This document shows, piece by piece, positions 35,063-43,002 of a stretch of 64,000 nucleotides of DNA; positions within the stretch are counted from its first letter, which is position 1, and each line of letters begins with the position of its first letter. The notes below the pieces were generated by a model. The model was not told the DNA's origin and did not search any database. It saw only the letters and a program-made list of their open reading frames with translations. The translations under genes and the position numbers were made by a program. The DNA is taken from contig NZ_VFON01000001.1 in the NCBI RefSeq assembly GCF_006716085.1, positions 2,480,001-2,544,000 on the forward strand, read 5' to 3'. The DNA comes from Leucobacter komagatae (GTDB taxonomy: Bacteria > Actinomycetota > Actinomycetes > Actinomycetales > Microbacteriaceae).

Positions 35063-36253
35063 ATGGATACACAAGAACTGGCACCCGGGCCGCTGCCCGC
35101 TGACGCCGCGACCGCCACGCTTGTCGGGCGTATTTGGGACCCGGAGGTGCGGGCGGCTCGCGTCGTCGCAGTCGCCGGTGACTACCTCGTCGATCTCAGC
35201 GGAAGCGTCGACTCGGTGTCGTCGCTGGTCGAGCGAGATGACTCAGTTGAGGTCGTTCGCGCGGGAGTGGAGAACGGTGCCGCGCAGCGTTGGCCGCTCG
35301 AGGACGTGCTCGCAGGCAGTACCGATACTGCCGGCGCAAACGACCTCCGATTGCTCGCGCCGATCGACCTACAGGTTGTGAAGGCCTGCGGGGTGACCTT
35401 CGTTGACTCGATGGTCGAGCGACTCATTGAGGAGCGTTGCGCGGGCAACCCTAAGCTTGCGGCTGAGATGCGCGAGCGGGTCACTGAGGCGATCGGTGGG
35501 AGCCTCGCCGATCTGCGGCCGGGTTCAGCTGCAGCGGCCGAGGTAAAGCAACTGCTTGTCGAACAGGGGCTCTGGTCTGCCTACCTTGAAGTAGGCATTG
35601 GGCCCGACCCAGAGGTGTTCTCGAAGGCACCCGTTCTTGCCTCCGTTGGCTACGGTGCGGGAGTGGGCGTGCCCGACTTCTCGTCTTGGAACAACCCTGA
35701 GCCAGAGCTGGTGCTCGTGGTCGACTCGCGCGGAGCGATCCGTGGCGCGACGCTCGGCAACGATGTCAACCTCCGAGACGTCGAGGGCCGAAGCGCACTG
35801 CTGCTCGGAAAGGCCAAGGACAACAACGCCTCGAGCGCCATCGGGCCGTTTGTGCGGCTCTTCGACGCAGGCTTCAACCTCGAGTCGGTGAGGGAAGAGG
35901 AGATCTCTCTGCGCGTTGACGGCCCCGAGGGGTACGTCATGACTGGGGTGAACTCCGTGGGCCGCATCAGCCGCCCGTTCGAGGAACTGGTCGCGGCTAC
36001 ACACGGTGTGCACCATCAGTACCCCGATGGGTTCGTGCTCTACACGGGAACACTGTTCGCGCCGACCGCGGATCGTGGTGCGCCCGGCCTCGGGTTTACC
36101 CACAGCTACGGCGACACTGTGAAAATCTCGAGCCCGCATCTTGGCACGCTGCTCAACACCGTGCGCCGGATGGAGGACCTTGAACCCTGGGAGTACGGGA
36201 TCAGTGAACATATCGCGGGTCAGCGCCGAATCGACCGGAGCCGGGCCCGCTAG
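35063..36253 (+). CDS. FAH-family 2-keto-3-deoxy-sugar-acid dehydratase/hydratase
   Basis: A 396-residue fumarylacetoacetate-hydrolase-fold protein of the long XylX/KdaD-like group: VVKACGVTFVDSMVERLIEE, then SAYLEVGIGPDPEVFSKAP, metal site WNNPEPELVLVV, LGNDVNLRDVEGRSALLLGK and HHQYPDGFVLYTGTLFAP. In that group the enzymes dehydrate 2-keto-3-deoxy-pentonates to a 2-oxoglutarate semialdehyde. ATG at 35063 after gaaggaaag. Last gene of the cluster. An earlier frame start at 34925 overlaps the kinase and is rejected. Confidence 0.88.
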   Translation: MDTQELAPGPLPADAATATLVGRIWDPEVRAARVVAVAGDYLVDLSGSVDSVSSLVERDDSVEVVRAGVENGAAQRWPLEDVLAGSTDTAGANDLRLLAPIDLQVVKACGVTFVDSMVERLIEERCAGNPKLAAEMRERVTEAIGGSLADLRPGSAAAAEVKQLLVEQGLWSAYLEVGIGPDPEVFSKAPVLASVGYGAGVGVPDFSSWNNPEPELVLVVDSRGAIRGATLGNDVNLRDVEGRSALLLGKAKDNNASSAIGPFVRLFDAGFNLESVREEEISLRVDGPEGYVMTGVNSVGRISRPFEELVAATHGVHHQYPDGFVLYTGTLFAPTADRGAPGLGFTHSYGDTVKISSPHLGTLLNTVRRMEDLEPWEYGISEHIAGQRRIDRSRAR

Positions 36254-36266
36254 AGGGCTGCCGGCC

Positions 36267-36288
36267 CGGGCGGGCTAGCGCCCGCCCG
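36267..36288. terminator. GC-rich hairpin between convergent operons
   Basis: A 9-bp stem 36267-36275 with 36280-36288 around the loop tagc. It covers the stop codon of the FMN reductase gene and follows the FAH-family gene by 13 bases. No T-run, but the position between convergent genes suits termination. Confidence 0.55.
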
Positions 36289-36937
36289 CGGCCAGGCGCA
36301 TGAGGTCGGAGTCGAGGTTGATGCCAAGCTCGGTTCCACCCGCGCTGCCATACGAGTGCTGGTAAGCCTCCCAGCCCTCACCGCGTGCGCTCTCGCGGAA
36401 GCCACCCGCGACGAGCGCCATAAGCTCGGTCGCTGCGCGGTCAACGCGCTTTCCGAACTCGCTGCTGTTCCAATCCTCGGGGGAGCTGACGAGCGAGGTG
36501 GGCGCTGTGACGGTGCGCAGGTACGAGAAGAAGCCGCGCAGCTGATCGTCGACGACGAGCGAGTGCCGCGGGCTGCCGGCGGTCGCGGCCAGCAGCACCG
36601 GCGTGCCGATGAGTAGATCGTTGTCGAGTACCTGGAAGAACGAGGTAAACAGCCCACTCGCGGCCGCCTTGTACACGGGGGTCGCGGCGATGATCGCGTC
36701 GGCGTCGCGCAGAATGCCTGACGCCCGCTCAAGCTCAGCCGAGACAAGCTGCGTGGTGAGGGCTGCCGTGATGTCACCCGCGAGCGGGCGGAGGTCGATG
36801 ACGCGCGCCTCCATCTCGATGCCGCGACGCTTGGCTTCGGCGAGCGTCTTCGTGGTCGCCCGGTCGGCGAGGAGCCTGGTCGTTGAAGGATCGCTGGTGC
36901 CCGCGTTGATGACGACGAGCTGCTTGATGTCTGCCAT
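36275..36937 (-). CDS. NADPH-dependent FMN reductase (CE1759 type)
   Basis: A 220-residue flavodoxin-fold reductase: LVVINAGTSDPSTTRLLADR binds FMN phosphate, IIAATPVYKAAASGLFTSFFQ and AATAGSPRHSLVVDDQLRGF follow. Last gene of a three-gene operon with a MarR regulator and a luciferase-like monooxygenase, for which it likely supplies reduced FMN. Confidence 0.9.
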   Translation of the reverse strand: MADIKQLVVINAGTSDPSTTRLLADRATTKTLAEAKRRGIEMEARVIDLRPLAGDITAALTTQLVSAELERASGILRDADAIIAATPVYKAAASGLFTSFFQVLDNDLLIGTPVLLAATAGSPRHSLVVDDQLRGFFSYLRTVTAPTSLVSSPEDWNSSEFGKRVDRAATELMALVAGGFRESARGEGWEAYQHSYGSAGGTELGINLDSDLMRLAAGGR

Positions 36938-36990
36938 GATGTTGCTTTCTTGCGTTCTAGAGTCGAAAAACTGGGGTGTTGCGCTCGTGG

Positions 36991-37437
36991 TTACGCCGAC
37001 CGGGCGGCGACGAGCTTCTCGGTGAGGCGCTGAAGCTCACGGAGCTCCTCTGGGGAGAGGGCGCGCATGGCCTGGCCAATGTCGCGCCCGTGTGCGCGCC
37101 CAACCTCACGCTGCACTCGCGCGCCCTCCTCACTGATCTCGATGAGCTTCGCGCGGCCATCCTCGGGGTCTGGCATGCGAAGTACGAGGCCGCGGGTGGC
37201 GAGGCGATCCACCATCCGTGACAGAGCGGGCTGACTGAGCAGCACCTCCTCTTGCAGGTCACAAAGGCGCATCGCCTCGCCGCGCTTCACGAGCGTGTAG
37301 AGCACGTCGTACTCGCGCATGCTCGCCTCGCCCCAGATTGGTCTGGCACTGAAGTCGCTCGAGAGGCGCGCGTGCGCGGTCATCAGTGACTCCCAGGCCT
37401 CGTTGGCGAGCCTGATATCGGTTCTGTGACTGCTCAC
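36991..37437 (-). CDS. MarR-family regulator in the flavin monooxygenase operon
   Basis: A 148-residue winged-helix repressor with MREYDVLYTLVKRG, recognition region LQEEVLLSQPALSRMVDRLATRG and wing DPEDGRAKLIEIS. The start is the GTG at 37437, with gagg ahead; earlier codons in frame give an unlikely leader. It sits between the monooxygenase and reductase genes; the 12-bp-arm palindrome before the monooxygenase is its probable operator. Confidence 0.88.
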   Translation of the reverse strand: MSSHRTDIRLANEAWESLMTAHARLSSDFSARPIWGEASMREYDVLYTLVKRGEAMRLCDLQEEVLLSQPALSRMVDRLATRGLVLRMPDPEDGRAKLIEISEEGARVQREVGRAHGRDIGQAMRALSPEELRELQRLTEKLVAARSA

Positions 37438-37519
37438 GGTCGTGATCCTCTCTGTGAGCGACAAGCTGGTGACAATTGGGGGAGCGGGCGGCAAGCCGAA
37501 TGGCTAGAAGCCCGAAGGG

Positions 37520-38704
37520 CTACAGGCCGAAGGCGGAGCCGGCCTTCGCCGGGCTGTCCTGGTACGGCGAGCCGCCGGTGACGTTGTCGCCGCGGTTCGG
37601 GTTCGGGCGGGGCTCGCGGGGCGCAGCGTCACCGTACTTCGCTTTGATGAGGTCTGCGTGCGAGGGAGCCTCGGGCACCTCGGGATCGCGGAGCTTCGCG
37701 AGCTCGGCGCGCAGCACCGGCAGCACCTCCGAGCCGAGCAGATCGAGCTGCTTCAGCACGGTGCCGGTCGGGAGGCCGGCGTGGTCGACGAGGAACATCT
37801 GGCGCTGGTAATCGCCGAACATCTCACGGAACGAGAGCGTCTTGTCGATGATTTCCTGCGGGCTACCGACGCTCAGCGGCGTCTGGTGCATGAAGTCCTC
37901 GAGCGACGGGCCGTGGCCGTAGACGGGGGCCTCGTTGAAGTACGGGCGGAAGTCGCGCATCGCGTCCTGTGAGTTCTTTGCGACGTACGCCTGGCCGCCG
38001 AGGCCGACGATCGCCTGCTTTGCCTTGCCGTGTCCGTAGTGCTCGTAGCGCTGGCGGTAGAAGTTGACGAGTCGCAGCGAGTGCGCAGACGGCGCGAAGA
38101 TGTGGTTCGAGAAGAAGCCGTCGCCGTGGAATGCGGCCTGCTCGGCGATCTCAGGGGTGCGGATCGAGCCGTGCCAGACGAAGGGCGGCACGTCGTGAAG
38201 CGGCCGGGGCGTCGAGGTGAAGCCCTGCAGTGGCGTGCGGAAGTTGCCCTCGTAGTCGACGACGTCCTCGCGCCAGAGGCGGTGCAGCAGGTTGTAGTTC
38301 TCGAGGGCGAGCGGCAGCGCCGAGCGGATGTCCTTGCCGAACCACGGGTAGACCGGTGCGGTGTTGCCGCGGCCGAGCATGAGGTCCATGCGGCCGTCAG
38401 CGAGGTGCTGGAGCATCGCGTATTCCTCGGCGATGCGCACGGGGTCGTTCGTGGTGATGAGCGTCGTGCTCGTCGAGAGCTTCAGGGTCTTGGTCTGCGC
38501 CGCGATGTAGGCGAGGAACGTCGTGGGGGTCGATGAGAAGAACGGCGGGTTGTGGTGCTCGCCGATCGCGAAGACGTCAAACCCGACGTCCTCGGCGTGC
38601 TTCGCGATGGTCGCGAGGCCCTTGATGCGTGCGGCCTCGCTCGGGGTGTCTCCCGTGACTGGGTCGCGGGTGACGTCAGAGACGGAGAAGATCCCGAATT
38701 CCAT
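37520..38704 (-). CDS. LLM-class flavin-dependent oxidoreductase (CE1758 type)
   Basis: A 394-residue luciferase-like monooxygenase: MEFGIFSVSDVTRDP, FDVFAIGEHHNPPFFSSTP, LSTSTTLITTNDPVRIAEEYA, DGRMDLMLGRGN and the flavin/substrate segment WHGSIRTPEIAEQAAFHGDG. ATG at 38704. First gene of the operon. It would use FMNH2 from the co-encoded reductase to oxidise a small, unidentified substrate. Confidence 0.92.
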   Translation of the reverse strand: MEFGIFSVSDVTRDPVTGDTPSEAARIKGLATIAKHAEDVGFDVFAIGEHHNPPFFSSTPTTFLAYIAAQTKTLKLSTSTTLITTNDPVRIAEEYAMLQHLADGRMDLMLGRGNTAPVYPWFGKDIRSALPLALENYNLLHRLWREDVVDYEGNFRTPLQGFTSTPRPLHDVPPFVWHGSIRTPEIAEQAAFHGDGFFSNHIFAPSAHSLRLVNFYRQRYEHYGHGKAKQAIVGLGGQAYVAKNSQDAMRDFRPYFNEAPVYGHGPSLEDFMHQTPLSVGSPQEIIDKTLSFREMFGDYQRQMFLVDHAGLPTGTVLKQLDLLGSEVLPVLRAELAKLRDPEVPEAPSHADLIKAKYGDAAPREPRPNPNRGDNVTGGSPYQDSPAKAGSAFGL

Positions 38705-38769
38705 GGTGTGCTCCTGGGTGTTGGTGCGGTCTGGTGCGCGAGTGCGGCGACCGGGAGGGCCCCGCCCGC

Positions 38770-38797
38770 ACATTTATATGCGCTTGCATATAAATGT
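38770..38797. promoter_or_regulatory. Perfect 12-bp-arm palindrome, probable MarR operator
   Basis: acatttatatgc (38770-38781) and its exact complement (38786-38797) around gctt, in a very AT-rich patch 65 bases before the monooxygenase start. Length, symmetry and AT content fit a MarR-family operator overlapping the promoter. Confidence 0.75.
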
Positions 38798-38862
38798 AAC
38801 GAGCAATCCTGAGAACTATTCCCGCTCCCGAAAATCAATCCTCGAGCGGGAAGCGCGTGCCG

Positions 38863-39741
38863 CTAGAACACCATCGGGCGGTCGTAGTCGTCCTCGAACG
38901 TGCCGCCGAGTAGGCTCGGGTCGATGTCGGCGACGACGGGAACGTGGTCGCTCGGAGCGTCGCCCCGCCGCTCGTCGCGGTGGATGCTCGCGCCGGTCAC
39001 GGTGTCTGCGAACGCCTGCGAGCCCATGATGAAGTCAATGCGCATTCCCTCGTTCTTTGGGAAGCGGCCGGCCTTGTAGTCCCAGAACGTGAACCCCTCG
39101 GGCACGATCGGCCGCACGACGTCACTCACGAGCGGCGCAAACGACTCGAACGCGGCGCGCTCGATGGGGGAGACGTGCGTCGAGCGGCCCTGCACGAAGC
39201 TGGGGTCGCCCATGTCGGCATCGAACGGGGCGATATTCCAGTCGCCCATGAGCGCGAGCGGCAGATCAGGATCTTCATCGAGCCACGTCTCAGCGTTGTT
39301 CCGCAGTGCGGCGAGCCACTCGAGCTTGTACTCGAGGTGCGGGTCGTCGAGCGACCGGCCGTTTGGCACGTAGAGGCTCCAGAGTCGCAGGTCGCCGACG
39401 GTGACGCCGAGCGCGCGGGCCTCGAGGGGCAGGCCGTTCGGGCCGGTTCCCTGGACGTCCTCCTGGCCCTTGATCGGCTTGCCGAAACCGGGCATGCCGT
39501 CGAAGCCGCGCGCGACGTCGGTCATCTCGTGGCGGCTCGCAAACGCAACGCCGTTCCACTGATTGAGGCCGTTGATTTCGAGGTGGTAGCCGGCCTGCTC
39601 GAACGCCTCGACGGGAAACTGGTCGGGGCGGCACTTGATCTCCTGCATGGCGAGGACATCGATATCCTCGCGCTGCAGCCAGTCAACGACGCGACCGAAT
39701 CGAGTGCGGATCGAGTTCACGTTCCAGGTAGCGATGCGCAT
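38863..39741 (-). CDS. xth: Exodeoxyribonuclease III
   Basis: A 292-residue Mg-dependent AP endonuclease / 3'-5' exonuclease. Full motif set: MRIATWNVNSIRTR, metal-binding Glu in AMQEIKC, SLYVPNGRSLDD, GDWNIAP and the C-terminal catalytic SDHVPVVADI. Repairs abasic sites. ATG at 39741. Same strand as the TetR gene upstream. Confidence 0.96.
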   Translation of the reverse strand: MRIATWNVNSIRTRFGRVVDWLQREDIDVLAMQEIKCRPDQFPVEAFEQAGYHLEINGLNQWNGVAFASRHEMTDVARGFDGMPGFGKPIKGQEDVQGTGPNGLPLEARALGVTVGDLRLWSLYVPNGRSLDDPHLEYKLEWLAALRNNAETWLDEDPDLPLALMGDWNIAPFDADMGDPSFVQGRSTHVSPIERAAFESFAPLVSDVVRPIVPEGFTFWDYKAGRFPKNEGMRIDFIMGSQAFADTVTGASIHRDERRGDAPSDHVPVVADIDPSLLGGTFEDDYDRPMVF

Positions 39742-39784
39742 GGGTCAAGCCTAGCCGGGTTGCGCTGGCGCGCGGGTGGGGGCC

Positions 39785-40357
39785 TCAGCGACGCGCAGCC
39801 GCGAGCGCCTCGGCGTCAGCCCGGAGCGTCGCCCTGCGAGTCTCTGGCGTCGTATCGCCGGTGAGGATGGTGTCGGCGACGCGTGAGAGCGTCCACCAGC
39901 CGACGACGAGTGTGACGACTGAGAGGAGTAGCTGCTCTGCCTGCTCAAGGTCGGGCGTCGGTAGGGCCGCCTCGAGGCCCGTCGCGAGCGCCTGGCAGCT
40001 CAGCGAGCGGCACTCGAGGGCCACGGCCTCGGTGAGCTCGAGGCTCTCCCACGCGAGAAGCCGCGCGAGACCCGGTCGCGCCTCGAGTCTGTCGAAGAGC
40101 GCAAGCGCGTAGTCCCCGACGGCCGCTGGCCCGCTGCCGCTGACCGGGATCCCGTCGAGCAGGTCGGCGAGCTGATCATCGAGCACCGCCGCGAAGAACC
40201 CGCTCTTCGACCCGAAGTACGAGTACACCCGCTCTTTGTTCACGCCAGACTCGCGCCCAATCGCGTCCATTGTCGTGCCGGCGAAACCATGGCGCGCGAA
40301 GAGCGTGGCTCCCGCGTCGAGGAGCTGCCGTTGCGTCTGCTCAGTGTCCCAGGCCAT
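39785..40357 (-). CDS. TetR-family transcriptional regulator
   Basis: A 190-residue TetR repressor: helix-turn-helix GATLFARHGFAGTTMDAIGR, then VNKERVYSYFGSKSGFFAAVL. Divergent from the small membrane protein and saccharopine-dehydrogenase-like pair, with two matching palindromes in the 90-base spacer that are its likely binding sites. Confidence 0.92.
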   Translation of the reverse strand: MAWDTEQTQRQLLDAGATLFARHGFAGTTMDAIGRESGVNKERVYSYFGSKSGFFAAVLDDQLADLLDGIPVSGSGPAAVGDYALALFDRLEARPGLARLLAWESLELTEAVALECRSLSCQALATGLEAALPTPDLEQAEQLLLSVVTLVVGWWTLSRVADTILTGDTTPETRRATLRADAEALAAARR

Positions 40358-40377
40358 GACTCAAGGATACCCCAACT

Positions 40378-40441
40378 CCAAACGGTCGTTTGCAATTTGA
40401 ACCGCGGGCGCATATTCTCATCTCCAAACGATCATTTGGAG
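40378..40441. promoter_or_regulatory. Two TetR-type operators in the divergent spacer
   Basis: Site 1: caaacg-gt-cgtttg (40379-40392). Site 2: ctccaaacgatcatttggag (40422-40441), 20 bp symmetric except for one base pair. They share the pattern ccaaacg-n-tc-rtttg and flank the two divergent start regions, 21 bases before the TetR gene and 6 bases before the membrane protein gene. Confidence 0.75.
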
Positions 40442-40447
40442 AATGTT

Positions 40448-40684
40448 ATGACCCCGATCCCACTCCCAGCGCGCCTCGCGGTGACCTGGCTCGCGATCTT
40501 CCCGCTCGTCGCCATCGCGCAGGCAATTCTGCAGCCACTGCTCGCGGGCTGGCCGCCCCTCCTCGTTACCGCGGCGGTAATGACAGTCGTCGTGCCCATA
40601 GCCGTGACGTGGGCGGTGCCGGCGCTGAGCCGTGCCTACGTGTCGCTCGCCAGCCGCCGCTCCCGAGATCGGAAGGGCGCGTGA
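40448..40684 (+). CDS. Small two-helix membrane protein of unknown function
   Basis: A 78-residue protein: two hydrophobic segments (LAVTWLAIFPLVAIAQAIL and LLVTAAVMTVVVPIAVTWAV), then a basic tail ([11 protein letters not shown]). ATG at 40448 follows ttggagaatg from the operator. Its stop overlaps the next gene's GTG by 4 bases, so it is coupled to a saccharopine-dehydrogenase-like protein and controlled by the divergent TetR. Not recognised as a named family. Confidence 0.75.
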   Translation: MTPIPLPARLAVTWLAIFPLVAIAQAILQPLLAGWPPLLVTAAVMTVVVPIAVTWAVPALSRAYVSLASRRSRDRKGA

Positions 40685-41619
40685 GGGCGCTCGTGCTCGG
40701 CGGCACGGGGGCCGTCGGCAGGGCAGTGGCCCACGAACTCGAAGCGCGCGGCCACGAGGCGCTTCGCGGGAGCCGCGGGGCAGGATCCTCGCCCGGAGCC
40801 GTCAGGCTCGACCTTTCGAGCGCGGCGGGAATGCGGCGTCTGCGAGAGGTCGCGCACGAGTGCGACGTCGTGGTTGATGCCTCCGGCCGCGATGATCCGG
40901 CGACCTCGCGCGAGCTCGAAGGTGTCCCGTACGTCGATACCTCCGCGACCACCTCCTACCTCGCCGAACTGCGAGGCCTCCGCGCGCAGTCGGGCGCCGC
41001 GACGCTCGTGCTCGGCGCGGGCATCGCTCCTGGCGCGAGTACCGTGCTCGCCGCCGCGCTCGCGTCCGAGCCCGGTGATGAGATCGACGTGTCCGTGCTC
41101 CTCGGCACTGGCGAGGTCCACGGGCCCGCGGCGGTCGCGTGGACCGCGGGCCTCGCGGGTAACGCCGTGTGGGGCGCCCCAGATGGCGCCGAGATCCTGA
41201 ACTATCGCGAGCGGCGCAGGATCCCGATCGATGGGCGCGACCGCACCCACCTGCGCACCGACTTCCCCGACCACCTGTTGCTCGCGGCGGCGGGCGTTAC
41301 GGTGCGTACCTACCTCACGCTTGGGAGCCCGCTCGCAACAGCGGGGCTCGCGCTCGTCGGCGCGGTGCCCGCGCTGCGCGGGATCCTCGCGGCCGCGCCC
41401 CACTGGGGCGACGACAGGTGGCGGGTCGCCGCGCTGAACCGGCGCACGGGCGAGATGCTCGCGGCGTCGGGATCCGGGCAGTCACGTGCGACCGGGGAGT
41501 TTGCCGCGCTCGCCGCCATTCGCGCATCGGAGAGCCCCGGGCTCGGCGCGGTCACGATGGCCGACCTGTTTGGTCTTGACGTGCTCGCGAGCGCTGCGGC
41601 CGTTACGTCGCGGGCGTAG
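40681..41619 (+). CDS. Saccharopine-dehydrogenase-like NAD(P)-binding protein
   Basis: A 312-residue Rossmann-fold protein starting at GTG 40681 ([20 protein letters not shown]). Continues with [24 protein letters not shown] and a catalytic-like C-terminal half. It resembles saccharopine dehydrogenase-like or trans-acting enoyl reductase-type proteins; the substrate is unknown. Its 3' end overlaps the convergent PucR gene by 17 bases. Confidence 0.82.
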   Translation: MRALVLGGTGAVGRAVAHELEARGHEALRGSRGAGSSPGAVRLDLSSAAGMRRLREVAHECDVVVDASGRDDPATSRELEGVPYVDTSATTSYLAELRGLRAQSGAATLVLGAGIAPGASTVLAAALASEPGDEIDVSVLLGTGEVHGPAAVAWTAGLAGNAVWGAPDGAEILNYRERRRIPIDGRDRTHLRTDFPDHLLLAAAGVTVRTYLTLGSPLATAGLALVGAVPALRGILAAAPHWGDDRWRVAALNRRTGEMLAASGSGQSRATGEFAALAAIRASESPGLGAVTMADLFGLDVLASAAAVTSRA

Positions 41620-42814
41620 CTGCGTCGCCCTGCGGCCAGGCGTTCCCCAGTAGCCGAAGGGCGCGCAGCGCAATGACGAGCTCGGCTGAGTCGCCTGGAT
41701 GAGTCAGGCGGCGGCCCGTGAGGTCGGCAATGCGCTGCATCCGGTAGAGCACCGTGTTGCGGTGGCAGTGGAGCAGCTTCGCGGAGTCCGTCGTCGAACC
41801 GCCGGACTCGACCCAGGCCCCGATGGTTCCGAGCAGCGGCTTCGCGCCGGCCTCGCCGAGGGCCAGGATCCCGCCGAGCACCGATTCCGTGAGCTGCGGG
41901 GCGACATCGGGGCCCGACGAGATCGCGAGCTCGAGCGGACGGTCACCGTACCTGCTGAGCGCGCGGGCCTCGGGCGCAAGGCAGCGCATCGCTCTGCGGG
42001 CCTCGACCGCCCCGACCGGAGCGTCCGAGAGCCGCTCAAACGGTCGGCTCGCGCCCGTGCGCGTCGTGGCGCGCTCGGCGATCTCCGTGAGTGCGGCCTC
42101 GAGGTCGCCGCGGCGTCGCGCCCCGAGGATGCCGATGTGGGTGCCCGCGTCCTGGGTCCATGCGACGCTGGCACCGCGCACGCCAGCGCCCGGGTCGGGC
42201 TCGGGGCCGTCGCCCGTGCTGCCGAGGGACGCCACGATGACGCAGTACCAGCCGGTCTCGGGGAGGCCGAGCAGCCGCTCAGTGTGGGCGGGGTGCGGTG
42301 TGCCAGTGAGCAGCGCGAGCAGGTGGGCGCGGCTCGATTGGCCGCTGCGGCGCTCCTTCGCGTCGATGACCTCGCGGTAGGCCTCCACGGCGAGCATCGA
42401 GTAACGGTCGAGGATCTGCCAGAGAGCCGAGACCGCACCGAACGCGGCATCGGTCTCGTTCGTGCCGGCGGTCACCTCGCGGATCTCGCTCAGCACCGCG
42501 AGGCCCGCGAGCCTGTAGGCGTGGAGGAGGCTGGCCATCGAGATGCCGTTCTCGGCCTTCGTGCGCCCCGCCCACTGCGCGGGCGTAGCTGACTCTGGGC
42601 CGCCGCACAGCTCAGACAGCAGGGCCGCGACGTTCGCCTCGACGATCTCGAAGAGCTCGCTACTCACCCGGTGGTCGCGGTAGACGGCCTCGCCCGCGAC
42701 GATCTCGTCGACGACGCGGGTGACGAGCAGATCGCGGCGCGCGGATATCTGCAGCAAAAACCAGGGCGGCGACTGCTGGGTTGAGGGGATGGCTGATGAC
42801 TCCGTCGTGACCAT
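41603..42814 (-). CDS. PucR-type helix-turn-helix regulator
   Basis: A 403-residue regulator: helical N-terminal sensor (residues about 20-160), GGDEF-like CdaR middle and C-terminal HTH_30 ([23 protein letters not shown] without a break near residue 355). It is divergent from the acyl-CoA ligase gene across 188 bases and most likely regulates it. Confidence 0.88.
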   Translation of the reverse strand: MVTTESSAIPSTQQSPPWFLLQISARRDLLVTRVVDEIVAGEAVYRDHRVSSELFEIVEANVAALLSELCGGPESATPAQWAGRTKAENGISMASLLHAYRLAGLAVLSEIREVTAGTNETDAAFGAVSALWQILDRYSMLAVEAYREVIDAKERRSGQSSRAHLLALLTGTPHPAHTERLLGLPETGWYCVIVASLGSTGDGPEPDPGAGVRGASVAWTQDAGTHIGILGARRRGDLEAALTEIAERATTRTGASRPFERLSDAPVGAVEARRAMRCLAPEARALSRYGDRPLELAISSGPDVAPQLTESVLGGILALGEAGAKPLLGTIGAWVESGGSTTDSAKLLHCHRNTVLYRMQRIADLTGRRLTHPGDSAELVIALRALRLLGNAWPQGDAATPAT

Positions 42815-43002
42815 GCGGCGAGTTTAGCCCGCGCTCATGCGCGCGGCTTGTGAACCTGCACAGGAGCGCGGGTGAATCGTTGAGCGGTGGCCCCTGGCGG
42901 CGACGCGTGAAGCGCGCCAGACTGTGCCTGTACACAGGCAAGGCACGGAGCCGAGCGTGCCTCGCGCTGGCCTCGCCGAACAGCATTCAAAGGAGAAGCC
43001 GT

